DNA of 64,000 nucleotides. It comes from Hymenobacter psoromatis (GTDB taxonomy: Bacteria; Bacteroidota; Bacteroidia; Cytophagales; Hymenobacteraceae). The DNA lies in NCBI RefSeq assembly GCF_020012125.1, contig NZ_JAIFAG010000002.1:1-64000 (forward strand), written 5' to 3'. Each line of letters opens with the position of its first letter. Position 1 is the stretch's first letter. Position numbers and translations under genes: made by a program. This document shows positions 8,588 through 17,238 of the stretch, one piece after another. The notes beneath the pieces were generated by a model that was given only the letters and a program-made list of their open reading frames with translations, did no database searches and had not been told where the DNA came from.

Positions 8588-8995
8588 ATGAAAGCCACCA
8601 CCCGCCCCGCCCGTCGTATTCCCACCGCCCGTTTGGAGCGCGTGAGAGCCAAAGCCGCCGCCGCCGCTCAGGCCCGCGAGGCTGCTTTTCTAGCCCGCCA
8701 AGATGCACTAGTCCAGCTCGTGAGCCCTACGCCTGAGTTTCAGGCCGTGCCCCGGCTTACGATGTTGCCCGGTGGGCTGCATTGGTCGGGCCAGGGCCAG
8801 GCCCCGCAGGTAGGGGCCACGGTTACCGTGAGCCGCGAAGGCCACAACCAGCCGGCCCAAGTAAAGGCTTATTGCCACGCAGCGGGCTTTTTGGGGTTGG
8901 TAGTCGAGGTGCAGCAGCCGGTGAAGCGGGCCAGCCGCAAGCCCAGCCCCCGCGCCGGGTGCGTGTTCGGCAGCCAGCTGGCCCTAGTGGCTTAG
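8588..8995 (+). CDS. Unknown protein sharing a domain with the 9389 gene
   Basis: 135 residues. An Arg/Ala-rich helical N-terminus (about 1-45) precedes a ~60-residue domain with LHWSGQGQAPQVGATVTVS and AQVKAYCHAAGFLGLVV. The gene at 9389 has the equivalent LIWSGKGEVPAIGARVYI and AEVKAYFHADGYLGV, so the two share a small domain, possibly a beta-barrel of SH3/KOW style (inference). Function unknown. Confidence 0.7.
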   Translation: MKATTRPARRIPTARLERVRAKAAAAAQAREAAFLARQDALVQLVSPTPEFQAVPRLTMLPGGLHWSGQGQAPQVGATVTVSREGHNQPAQVKAYCHAAGFLGLVVEVQQPVKRASRKPSPRAGCVFGSQLALVA

Positions 8996-9027
8996 TCCTT
9001 TTCCTACCCCCTTATTACCCCGCCGCC

Positions 9028-9348
9028 ATGCAGCCCCAAACCCGCGCCCTGACCTTCGACCAGGCTATTAAGTTGGCCCAGGAGAACATACAGCATAGCC
9101 ATTTTATCACGATTACTACCTGCTTGGGCCAGGTTGATGTACCGGCCAGCTTTGCCCAGGTGGGCGGAGGAGGGGTTACCAGCCCGGACGGGCTACGCTA
9201 CTCGCAGTGGGCAAATGAAAAGGGCGACCTGCTAATCATGTTCGCCGGGTTGGGCCTCTTTACCTACGTGCTGGCCTATGACCGGATGCCCGAAGGGTTG
9301 CGCCAGTACCACTTGCAGCAAGACAACGACGAGGGCCAGGACTACTAG
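9028..9348 (+). CDS. Unknown protein
   Basis: 106 residues starting MQPQTRALTFDQAIKLAQEN. Mixed alpha/beta content with a central YSQWANEKGDLLIMFAGLG segment and an acidic tail (NDEGQDY). No family recognised. ATG at 9028 chosen because the frame further upstream overlaps the preceding gene out of phase. Sits 32 bp after the 8588 gene and is probably co-transcribed. Confidence 0.65.
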   Translation: MQPQTRALTFDQAIKLAQENIQHSHFITITTCLGQVDVPASFAQVGGGGVTSPDGLRYSQWANEKGDLLIMFAGLGLFTYVLAYDRMPEGLRQYHLQQDNDEGQDY

Positions 9349-9364
9349 CTAGCCGCACCCCCAC

Positions 9365-9381
9365 TTTTTACAATTGCAAAA
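9365..9381. repeat. CAATTG palindrome copy
   Basis: TTTTTACAATTGCAAAA, immediately upstream of the ATG at 9389. Its position between genes and right before a start resembles the copy at 10244-10260. Confidence 0.7.
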
Positions 9382-9388
9382 CCTAGCC

Positions 9389-10033
9389 ATGATAACCCCC
9401 GCCCCGCAGCAGCCCCAAATCAGCCCCCTAGATTGGGTGGGCGACCCCGGCCAGTGCCCCAAGTTTGTGGGTTTTCCCACCCGTACCGGGTTGCCCGCCG
9501 ACCTTATTTGGTCGGGCAAGGGCGAGGTGCCAGCCATCGGTGCCCGCGTTTATATCCACATGAACAGCTTCGGCCCGGCCGAGGTGAAAGCCTACTTTCA
9601 CGCCGACGGCTATTTGGGCGTAATCTGCCAGCCGGACAAGATGCCCGCTCGTTTGGAGGCCCACGGCGTAACACAGGGGCACTTTTTCGGAATTGAGCTA
9701 GAGCCCCGCCAGGTTGAGCCGCAGCAGCTTTCGGTTTGCGAGGCCCGCGAAAAAGCCGCCCGCCAAAACCACCAGAGCCAGCAGCGCCAGGCTAAAACGA
9801 TTTTCCCAAAAGCCAGCCAGCAGGCGTTGCGCGAATCGTATTGCGCCCCCGCGTTGCAGGTGCTAGCGTGGGCCATTGAAGCCACAGCCACCGCCAGGCG
9901 AGCAGCCGAGTTGGCCGAGGAAGCCAACGGCAACGACCCCGGCATTAATCGGTCGGACGACTGGATACCCGACTACCCGCCCCAGGACAGCGAGGAACAC
10001 CCGGAGCACCCGCAGAACGAGCAGCGCGACTAA
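9389..10033 (+). CDS. Unknown protein with the shared WSG/VKAY domain
   Basis: 214 residues from the ATG at 9389; a TTG 15 bases earlier lies inside the CAATTG palindrome and is less likely. Residues ~30-90 carry the domain shared with the 8588 gene (LIWSGKG, GPAEVKAYFHADGYLGV). The C-terminal half is Gln/Ala-rich and helical, ending in an acidic tail with many Glu and Pro. Function not recognised. Confidence 0.7.
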   Translation: MITPAPQQPQISPLDWVGDPGQCPKFVGFPTRTGLPADLIWSGKGEVPAIGARVYIHMNSFGPAEVKAYFHADGYLGVICQPDKMPARLEAHGVTQGHFFGIELEPRQVEPQQLSVCEAREKAARQNHQSQQRQAKTIFPKASQQALRESYCAPALQVLAWAIEATATARRAAELAEEANGNDPGINRSDDWIPDYPPQDSEEHPEHPQNEQRD

Positions 10034-10036
10034 CCG

Positions 10037-10237
10037 ATGCTGCCATTCCGCGCCCACGTTCGCTGGCAGGGTAGCCGGTGGACGTGGGAAGTGCGCCAGG
10101 GGCGCGGGGCCACTACCAGCCGCCGCGCCGGCTCAGCTGCTACTCGTAGCGAAGCCATCCGGGCCGCTTTTCGACTCACCCCCGCCCGCGCCGTGCAGGA
10201 ACAGCCCGCGCCCCAGGCCCACCAGCAGGCCGCCTAG
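10037..10237 (+). CDS. Small basic protein, unknown
   Basis: 66 residues starting MLPFRAHVRWQGSRWTWEVR, rich in Arg and Ala, beginning three bases after the previous stop, which suggests translational coupling. No known domain. The Trp/Arg-rich start looks like a short beta-hairpin. Reality of the gene rests on spacing and codon composition only. Confidence 0.5.
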   Translation: MLPFRAHVRWQGSRWTWEVRQGRGATTSRRAGSAATRSEAIRAAFRLTPARAVQEQPAPQAHQQAA

Positions 10238-10243
10238 CCCAAC

Positions 10244-10260
10244 TTTTTACAATTGCAAAA
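10244..10260. repeat. CAATTG palindrome copy
   Basis: TTTTTACAATTGCAAAA between the 10037 gene and the ATG at 10271; identical to the copy at 9365-9381. Confidence 0.7.
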
Positions 10261-10270
10261 ACACAGCTCT

Positions 10271-10951
10271 ATGTTACCGAACCTTCCCGCCATCGAAACC
10301 CGCGCCGGCCGCATCGTCCTTGGGGCCACCGTGCGCAGCACTCGTTACCGCGACGTGCAGGGCCTAGTGACCGCCATTTATTGGAACGGCTACGCTTACA
10401 CCATCGAGGTAAATAACCGCTACAGCGACGAAGCGGGCCAGTACGAACTACTTTCCCCGACCACGCACCAGGGCTTTAACTACGTCAACACGAACACCCA
10501 GCAGGTACTTAGCGGCAAGTTCGAGGTGCTGTTACCAGAGGAGGGCGACCGGATATATTTTGCCGATAGCGCCGAGCAGGCCATTGCCTTACTCGCGGCC
10601 ACCATCGGCCTGCGCGACCAGGCCCGCGAAGTCGAGTATCTGAATCACCGGGCCGAGGCCGGCCCGGTGGACGAACTGCGTTGGCGCGGGCAGGCCGTGA
10701 GCAGCATCGTTGGCCAGCTTGCCTACGTGAGCACCGGCAAGCAGCACCCGGCCCCCAAGTTTCTAGTGGGCCACCGGGTACGTTTTTACAGCGGCCCCGC
10801 GCCCCACACGGTAAGCGGGCTGGCTTTGTACAAGGACCGGCTGAACTACGGCAAGACGCAGTGGCACTACTTCTACGAAGAAGCGCCAGGCAACCACCCG
10901 CCTATGCCCGAGGCCCACACTATGGCCGAGCCGGCGAAGGTTGCCGCCTAG
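10271..10951 (+). CDS. Unknown protein
   Basis: 226 residues starting MLPNLPAIETRAGRIVLGAT. The N-terminal ~90 residues are beta-rich (VRSTRYRDVQGLVTAIYW, YAYTIEVNN), suggestive of a small barrel; the C-terminal half has VGHRVRFYSGPAPH and WHYFYEEAPGNHP. No family recognised. The ATG was chosen over an upstream TTG that falls in the palindrome. Same operon as its neighbours. Confidence 0.65.
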   Translation: MLPNLPAIETRAGRIVLGATVRSTRYRDVQGLVTAIYWNGYAYTIEVNNRYSDEAGQYELLSPTTHQGFNYVNTNTQQVLSGKFEVLLPEEGDRIYFADSAEQAIALLAATIGLRDQAREVEYLNHRAEAGPVDELRWRGQAVSSIVGQLAYVSTGKQHPAPKFLVGHRVRFYSGPAPHTVSGLALYKDRLNYGKTQWHYFYEEAPGNHPPMPEAHTMAEPAKVAA

Positions 10952-10999
10952 CCCCAGCGGACAGTGTTTCACCTCTTTTCTCCCTTTTGTTCTTTCGTT

Positions 11000-11674
11000 A
11001 TGACTTACCCCACCCCCCAGCAACTAGCGGCCAAAGCTGCTGAGAAAGGCTTTCGCGTTGGTGCCTACGTTCACATGAGCACCGCCACCCCCGACACGGC
11101 CGCGCCCATCCGTGAGTTTTCTGGCCTCAACGGCCAGGTGCAGGCCGTTTGGATGGGCGGCGCTTGCCGCAATCTGATAGGCGAGCTGCGCCTGAGCAGC
11201 CAGCACCCCTTGCCGTACCAGTTCCCGGCCGCCTACGAGTTCTTTACCAGCTCGCAGCTCGTAGCCGAGGCCAGCCGCCAGGCAGGCAGCATAGCGGCCA
11301 CCGCGGGCTACACCGCCGCGATGGTGCAGGGCTACGGTAGCGCCGGCACTGATACTTGGGTAACCACCGACCCCAACCCCCAGGGCGCGGGCGCGGTATT
11401 CGTCAGCCTACGCCAGCAGCCGGCCGAGGCCCCGGCCCCCGACCTGAGCCCGAGCATGGAAATTATCGTTGGGGGCCAGCTCGTAACCGCCACCGATGTG
11501 GCCCACTGGATGAGTGCCAACCCCAAGCAGGGCAAGAAGCTGTTTAAGGAAATGCAGAATTTGTACGGGCCGAAGCCTATCATGCTACACTTGGCCATGT
11601 TCAGCGGTGCTACCATGTTGGCCGCAGTCGCCGCTAGCGTAATTGCCGCTAGGCGCAAGAACCAAGGCGAGTAG
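11000..11674 (+). CDS. Unknown protein with C-terminal membrane anchor
   Basis: 224 residues. The soluble part starts MTYPTPQQLAAKAAEKGFRV; near the C-terminus a single hydrophobic helix (about residues 193-215, LAMFSGATMLAAVAASVIAA) is followed by RRKNQGE, a positively charged stop, so the soluble part may sit on the far side of the membrane or the protein is tail-anchored. Last gene of the run that starts at 8416. Confidence 0.65.
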   Translation: MTYPTPQQLAAKAAEKGFRVGAYVHMSTATPDTAAPIREFSGLNGQVQAVWMGGACRNLIGELRLSSQHPLPYQFPAAYEFFTSSQLVAEASRQAGSIAATAGYTAAMVQGYGSAGTDTWVTTDPNPQGAGAVFVSLRQQPAEAPAPDLSPSMEIIVGGQLVTATDVAHWMSANPKQGKKLFKEMQNLYGPKPIMLHLAMFSGATMLAAVAASVIAARRKNQGE

Positions 11675-11709
11675 TGACTTAGAACTGAATCTTGGCGGTT
11701 TTAATGCGA

Positions 11710-12099
11710 TTAAAGTTGCGCTCGCCACTCATCGCCCCAAAGATGCAAACCTAGCAGTACGGGTACCAAGGGAATGTATTGACCAGCTATATTGATAAAA
11801 GGTAACCAGCGATGTGACTCCCGTTGGCGAGCTTTCAGCCAGTCCTCCTTATGAGGAGCTATCTGGTAGCTCAGCAAGAAGCTTTCATAGCTTTCTGTGG
11901 CTGGGTGGAAGGGCAAGGCAACAAAGCCTTGTACAGTACCTTCCAACCAGTGAAGATTCGGCGTGCGGTCGGTTCGCACCTGCTTGCCGATTAGGCGCTG
12001 GTAGTAGTGCTGAATGATGCGGGCGGCATCCGCGAAGGTGTAACCGTTTTCCATGCTGAACAATGAGGCGGTAGCGAGAAGGCTATCCGGACAGGTCAA
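11710..12099 (-). CDS. Unknown small protein
   Basis: 129 residues if started at 12099; an internal ATG at 12054 (MENGYTFADAARIIQ) is an equally good start. Contains IIQHYYQRLIGKQV and a hydrophobic segment FINIAGQYIPLVPVLLGLHL. Convergent with the preceding gene and separated from it by 35 bp. No family recognised. Confidence 0.5.
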   Translation of the reverse strand: MTCPDSLLATASLFSMENGYTFADAARIIQHYYQRLIGKQVRTDRTPNLHWLEGTVQGFVALPFHPATESYESFLLSYQIAPHKEDWLKARQRESHRWLPFINIAGQYIPLVPVLLGLHLWGDEWRAQL

Positions 12100-12670
12100 T
12101 GATGATGCCTAAATAGCCCCCACAACAAAGCGCCTAAGGTAGCTAGGTCTTTTAGCCCAGCCGCTATTTTAGCGAGTAGTTCTATCTGATTTTTCCAGTT
12201 TGCTCGTGTTTTCATGCGTTGCCCATTTAGTGAAAGGCACCACAAAAGAATACACGACCAAGGAGGGAAAATAGGACAAGAAAAACTGCATTTCCAGCGT
12301 ATAAGAGCAGTTTTTAGTTCTAGTATGTGCCTCTACGTGCTGGAAATGCAGTTTTGAATGTGACAAGTCGGAACAATTTTATTTTCGTTGCTCAACGACG
12401 ACTATAAACTAGCCGCCCAGCCCACCAGTGCCGCTGCGCCTGCGCCATGTCGAGCAACTGCCCGGCGGTTACGTGTGGCTGCGCTACGACGTGGGACCCG
12501 CGCAGTAGGGCCAGGGCGCGGCAACCGGCAGGGAGCCGCCCAACGTACTGATGGCTACGTAGCATATAGTCAAGCTACTGTCAGCAGTGCTGGGCGGCTC
12601 CTGTGCCCGCGCCAACTGGTCGGGATGGTTATACTTGCTTTTCCGTTCTGTTAATCCGACCCTATTGAGC
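12100..12670. other. Intergenic region with a 17-bp inverted repeat
   Basis: No gene is convincing here. The only structure noticed is the inverted repeat at 12282-12355. Short open frames on either strand have no support and overlap each other. Confidence 0.5.
12282..12355. repeat. Inverted repeat, 17-bp arms, 40-nt spacer
   Basis: Arms 12282-12298 and 12339-12355 (AAAACTGCATTTCCAGC and its complement) are perfect. The arms end in A/T runs as in a bidirectional terminator, but the spacer is long. Could be a small structured RNA or a remnant of a miniature element. Confidence 0.75.
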
Positions 12671-15600
12671 ATGAGCCAGCAAGCTTTTCTGCAAGAAATC
12701 TATAACCAGCGCTCCGACTACAAATACCCCAGCCAGGCTTACACGGCCGCGCGCATGCTCAAAACGGTGTCCGCCGACATCTACTCGGAAAGCTACCGCT
12801 TCCTGTTCGAGCTGATTCAGAACGCCGACGATGCGGCCCTGGGGGCGGAAAACGAATTACACTTTGAATTCCTGCCAGGATTTCTGGTGGCCTGCCACCG
12901 GGGCAAGCCGTTTGCCGAGGCCGATATTGAGGCCATCACCGATGCGGATGCCAGCACCAAGGCGGCCGATCCGACCAAGACGGGCTACAAGGGCATCGGC
13001 TTCAAGTCGGTGTTTGCCCGCTCCAAGCAGGTGTTCATCTGGTCGGGCGGCTACCAATTCAAGTTCGACCAGCAGGTCAATCTACCGGGTTACCCCTGGC
13101 AGGTCATTCCCATCTGGGTAGAGGCCGACGAACTGCCCACGGAGCTGGCGGGCTTTGTGGCGCAGGGCAGCTACTCGGTGTACACCTGCCTGGCGCTGGC
13201 CGACACCAGCGACTTGCAGGCTGATTTAGCCCGGCTGCTTGACCCGCAACTGTTGTTGTTTCTACGGCGGGTGCGGCGCATCTCGGTAGCGGTCCCTGGG
13301 CAGCCTGCCTACGCGGTAACGCGGCGTTGCGTCCAGACGCTGCCGGCCTACCAGCAACTGGAGCTGCTCGACCAGCAGCAGCGCCCGACCACCTGGCTGC
13401 TGAAGACCTTTGACCAGCTGCCGGTGCCAGCCGACTTGCGGCAGCTGCTGGCCAAGGACGAAAAAACGCCGGAAAAGCTCCGGCTGGCTACCATGACGGA
13501 AGTGGCCTTTGCCGCTCGGGTAGCGGACGGCCAGTTGGTGGCGCTGCCCCCCGACGAGAGCCGCCTTTACACGTACCTGCCCACCGAGGAACTCGGTTTT
13601 GGCTTTCCCTTTTTAGCCAACGGTACGTTTCTGACCACCTCCTCGCGGCAGGCGCTGCACACGGACTCGCGTTGGAACCAGTGGCTGTTCGGCGTGCTGG
13701 CCGTCAAGCTGCTCGACTGGTTGGAGCTGCTGGCCCGCACTGATTACGCCCTGCAACTGCTTACCCTGCTGCCCAAGCGCTTCAACAGCGGTGGCCAGGT
13801 GCTCAAGCAGCGCTTCGACCAGGGGATTGAGGGGGCGATTGGGCACCGGAAGCTGGTGGTAGGGACTGACTTAAAACCCAGCACGATTAAGGAGAGCTTG
13901 CTGGATGAAACCGGCCTGGCCACGCTGCCTTTTTTAGCGCCGGCGACGCTGCTTACTTTCTGGGCGGCGCACACGGCCGGCGATGCCCCACCAGTCAGCC
14001 TCGTGCACGCTGATTTTGCGCACGCCACCCGGTTGAAGACTTCTGGTCTGGCTAGCTTTCAGTTAGAGCACGTTGAGGCGTTCTTCCGGTCGGCCGCCTT
14101 CACGGCGCAGCATGTCGTCGCCGACAACTTTGCCCTGATTGCCTACTTCAAGCAGAAAGCCGAGGCGGATGCCACGGGCGACTGGCTGGCTACACTGCCC
14201 GAGCTGCCCTTCATTTACGATGAGAACCAGGTACTGCGCGTACCGGCTACGGGGGTGTGCTTTCCGGCCGAAGTCGGTACTGCTTCCACCGAGCTGGGAG
14301 CCATTCCCGTTATTCACCCGCTGGTAGCTGCCCAGCTGCAAGCAGATGCCCCGCTGCACAAGTGGCTGGAAAAGCTAGGCGTGCAGCGGCCCTCCGAGCT
14401 GGCCTACATTACGAACGTGCTGGTGCCCGCCCTGCGGGCCGGCGAGACGGTAGTTACGGCCGACAACTACCTAGCGGTAACCAACTACCTGCTGCGCCTC
14501 AACCAGGAAGGCAAGCTGAGCAGCGAGTTGGTAGAGGCCCTGCGCGAACTGCCGCTGAAAACCAACGAGGGGCAGTTCGTCGCGGCGCAGCTTTGCTACC
14601 TGGCCAGCGCCTACCACCCACTGCTGGCGCTGGAGCCGGTTATCGAAGACCTGGAGTTTGTAAGCGACGATTACATGGCTAACGGAGCCGGCTGGCTGGA
14701 GTGGCAGCAGTTTTTCCGGCGTTTAAAAGTCAAGGACCGCATCGAACTGGAGGCCATCACGGCCAACAACACGCTGACGGCGCTGGCACCCATTACCAAC
14801 CAAGCTTGGTTGACTGCCGCCGAGGCACAGGCCTTTCGCAGCTCCTACGGCGGCTTCGGATTTGGCCCGCATAACCAGATTACGGGCCTGCGCCTGCCGT
14901 CGTTCTTGAACCTGACCGCCAGCAATCTGGCTTACAGCAAGCTGTTCTGGCAAACCCTGCTCAAACAGGAAGCTACGCCCGCCCCGCTCATCGCCAAGGT
15001 GACATATTACTACGGGATGGGCCGGGGAAAAAATTCTTATCCCGCCGCCATCGACACGTACTTCACTTGGTTTGTAGCCGAGCAGCCGTGCATACCCACT
15101 ACCCTGGGCGAGCTGCGGCCGGCGCGGGAGGTGCTGATTAATAACAAAGACATTGAGGAAATAGGCCGGCACTACCTGCCCATTTTCGACTGCACCATCC
15201 GCCCTAATCAGCACTGGCGCGACGTGCTGAAGCTGCGCGTGCAGCTGCAGACCACTGACTATCTCACCATCCTCAGCCGCATTGCCACCGAAGGCGAGCA
15301 GCGCCCCCCGAATTCGCGGGTGCTCAAAATTATCGGCTTGGTGTACAAGGAACTCGGCCGCATCGCGCACAGCGGCACGCCCGACACCCAGATTACCATC
15401 CGGGAATGGGCGAAGCAGAATCGCCTGCTCAGCAGCGCCCTGGCCTTCGAGCGGCCGGCCGACCTGCTGCTCATCAGGCTGGCCGGCTTTGCTGACCTGG
15501 CCGGGCAGGTAAAAAGCGTGTACGTGCCCACGACCATCGAGAAGGAGTCGGAAGAGTTTGCCGCGTTGCTGGAAGCGCTGGACATCCGCATCGTGGAAAG

Positions 15601-16666
15601 TTACACGCCCAACGTGCTGGGCGCCCAGCCCGAGTTCAGCCTGCGGGAAAAGCTGCTGGCGATTCTGCCCGCGCTCGTCGCCCTGCACGAGAAAAAGCGC
15701 TACGTGGACTTTACGGAAAGTTACCAGCAGGCCCGGCAGCAACTCCTTTCCACTACCTTCTACCAGGCTACCTCGGTGCGGCTGTGCTTTACCAACAAAG
15801 GACAGCTTATAGAAAGCAATCCGCTGGATGTGCTGCATGAGCCGCCAGCGTTCTTTTTCACGGCTCCCTGGCAAAGTCCGCTGGCTTTGTACTGGCTGCT
15901 CCCCGAATTGGAAAACTTGCTGTTGCTGCCCCACCTGCGCCAGGAATTGCACCTGTTGCTCCAACTCTCGCCTACTGAAGCCCAGCCCTGGCTGGCCGCG
16001 CAGGGCATCGAAGTCATCGCCTTGCTGGCCCGCAGCCTGGCGGTAGCAGCCCAGGCACCCACCGTGGAAGCAGTGATGGCCCCCGTGCCCGCTTACGTAG
16101 CCGTGTCGGGAGCGGAGGCCGCCCTACCACCGCCGCCCCCGGCCGTAGCAGGCTGGTCGTTCCAGCCCGCTGCCACCCCCGGCGAAGCAGCCAGCGCCGG
16201 TGGGCCAATGAGTGCAGGCAGCTGGCGCTCAGCTATGGTTGACCTACCGGAGCCCGCCGGTGTCAGCTACCCGAGCGACCGGCTCACCAGCGAAGAAGAC
16301 CGCAACGCCATCGGCCGCTGGAGCGAGGAGTTCGTGCGGGACCGCCTCGTGCGTGAGCCGGGCCGCTACAGCGTCGTGGAGTGGGTGAATGAACACGCGG
16401 AAAGCAGCTTACCTTACGACTTCCGGGTAGTCGAAAACGGCGTAGAAAAATTCCTGGAAGTAAAAGGCACCCCGTCGCCCAGTAAGGCGGAGTGCTACTT
16501 CTCGGCGGCGGAGTGGCAGTGGCTGTTTGCGCACCAGGAGCACTATGCCATTTACCGGGTTTACGACGCGGGCAAACCCACGGCCCGCGTCGAAATAGAG
16601 GAAAACCCCAGCCAGCGCCTCTACCGGGGCGAGTTACTGCCGCAGCCTATCATACTGATTCTCTGA
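12671..16666 (+). CDS. NO VEIN-like protein: GHKL ATPase plus DUF3883 nuclease-like domain
   Basis: 1331 residues. The N-terminus is a sacsin/NO VEIN-type GHKL ATPase: FELIQNADDA (near residue 45) is the N-box and GYKGIGFKSVF (near 104) the glycine-rich lid. The last ~100 residues are a DUF3883 (NO VEIN C-terminal) domain with PYDFRV and FLEVKGT, an Asp ... Glu-x-Lys arrangement like PD-(D/E)XK nucleases. The long middle is Leu-rich and unassigned, with a Pro/Ala linker near 1135-1180. Bacterial relatives are often in defence loci, so an anti-phage role is inferred. ATG at 12671 was chosen because upstream codons give a sequence unlike the family. Confidence 0.8.
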   Translation: MSQQAFLQEIYNQRSDYKYPSQAYTAARMLKTVSADIYSESYRFLFELIQNADDAALGAENELHFEFLPGFLVACHRGKPFAEADIEAITDADASTKAADPTKTGYKGIGFKSVFARSKQVFIWSGGYQFKFDQQVNLPGYPWQVIPIWVEADELPTELAGFVAQGSYSVYTCLALADTSDLQADLARLLDPQLLLFLRRVRRISVAVPGQPAYAVTRRCVQTLPAYQQLELLDQQQRPTTWLLKTFDQLPVPADLRQLLAKDEKTPEKLRLATMTEVAFAARVADGQLVALPPDESRLYTYLPTEELGFGFPFLANGTFLTTSSRQALHTDSRWNQWLFGVLAVKLLDWLELLARTDYALQLLTLLPKRFNSGGQVLKQRFDQGIEGAIGHRKLVVGTDLKPSTIKESLLDETGLATLPFLAPATLLTFWAAHTAGDAPPVSLVHADFAHATRLKTSGLASFQLEHVEAFFRSAAFTAQHVVADNFALIAYFKQKAEADATGDWLATLPELPFIYDENQVLRVPATGVCFPAEVGTASTELGAIPVIHPLVAAQLQADAPLHKWLEKLGVQRPSELAYITNVLVPALRAGETVVTADNYLAVTNYLLRLNQEGKLSSELVEALRELPLKTNEGQFVAAQLCYLASAYHPLLALEPVIEDLEFVSDDYMANGAGWLEWQQFFRRLKVKDRIELEAITANNTLTALAPITNQAWLTAAEAQAFRSSYGGFGFGPHNQITGLRLPSFLNLTASNLAYSKLFWQTLLKQEATPAPLIAKVTYYYGMGRGKNSYPAAIDTYFTWFVAEQPCIPTTLGELRPAREVLINNKDIEEIGRHYLPIFDCTIRPNQHWRDVLKLRVQLQTTDYLTILSRIATEGEQRPPNSRVLKIIGLVYKELGRIAHSGTPDTQITIREWAKQNRLLSSALAFERPADLLLIRLAGFADLAGQVKSVYVPTTIEKESEEFAALLEALDIRIVESYTPNVLGAQPEFSLREKLLAILPALVALHEKKRYVDFTESYQQARQQLLSTTFYQATSVRLCFTNKGQLIESNPLDVLHEPPAFFFTAPWQSPLALYWLLPELENLLLLPHLRQELHLLLQLSPTEAQPWLAAQGIEVIALLARSLAVAAQAPTVEAVMAPVPAYVAVSGAEAALPPPPPAVAGWSFQPAATPGEAASAGGPMSAGSWRSAMVDLPEPAGVSYPSDRLTSEEDRNAIGRWSEEFVRDRLVREPGRYSVVEWVNEHAESSLPYDFRVVENGVEKFLEVKGTPSPSKAECYFSAAEWQWLFAHQEHYAIYRVYDAGKPTARVEIEENPSQRLYRGELLPQPIILIL

Positions 16667-16752
16667 CAAGCGCGGAGCTGATGGAAAGTTTGCAGGCAGG
16701 TGAGCGCTGGCGGCCTGGCTTTGTTGAGTGGTAAACCTTAGCTACTTGCTTC

Positions 16753-16920
16753 CTAGGCTACCGGTACCTGTGCCCGCTGGAAGGTAAGCGGCGTTCCGCT
16801 GGTATGCTTTTTAAAGAAATTGTTGAAGTAGGTAGGGTACTCGAACCCTAAGCTGTACGCAATTTCGCCCACGCTTCAGTCCGTATGCGCCAGCAGCAGG
16901 TAGGGGTTCTCGTTGCAACG
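16753..16920 (-). pseudogene. AraC-family regulator, C-terminal remnant
   Basis: The minus strand encodes SVGEIAYSLGFEYPTYF and FFKKHTSGTPLTF, the second helix-turn-helix of an AraC protein. A TGA interrupts the frame just before SVGEIA, where related proteins usually have Trp, and no start or first helix-turn-helix remains. A decayed 3' fragment. Confidence 0.75.
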
Positions 16921-17238
16921 GACCGAAAAATTATCATAATCCATAAAGTACTGTTTATCAACTCATTTTGCTAATACCTCAGAAAACGTTCGTTTTAAGA
17001 GGCGCGGAGTAGTTAGGAAAAAAAGTGGCTTGTATTATGCTTTTTATTGCCGTCTCACAAATCAACGAGTCACCTCGGGGTTCCTTAGTGAGATAACGAG
17101 ACCCTTACCGTAATTTCTCGCCCCGTTGTAACGAGAACCCCCATTATCAGCCGTAAAGAATCATGTCTAAAATTCAGTGCTGACACTGATGCAGAGCATT
17201 GTGGCCAGAAATAATTTTGGCTAATAATTTTTGTAACT
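16921..17238. other. AT-rich intergenic region
   Basis: Nothing coding is seen. A 21-base stretch at 17119-17139 recurs at 51285-51305 with two differences. Composition shifts sharply to AT-rich here, continuing into the next gene. Confidence 0.5.

Noticed and set aside
12169..12654. Short frames on both strands in the gap before the NO VEIN-like gene
   Set aside because: They overlap an inverted repeat or each other, with no recognisable protein features.
14723..15964. 413-codon open frame on the minus strand inside the NO VEIN-like gene
   Set aside because: It is antisense to a gene with clear domains; such long shadows are common in GC-rich DNA.
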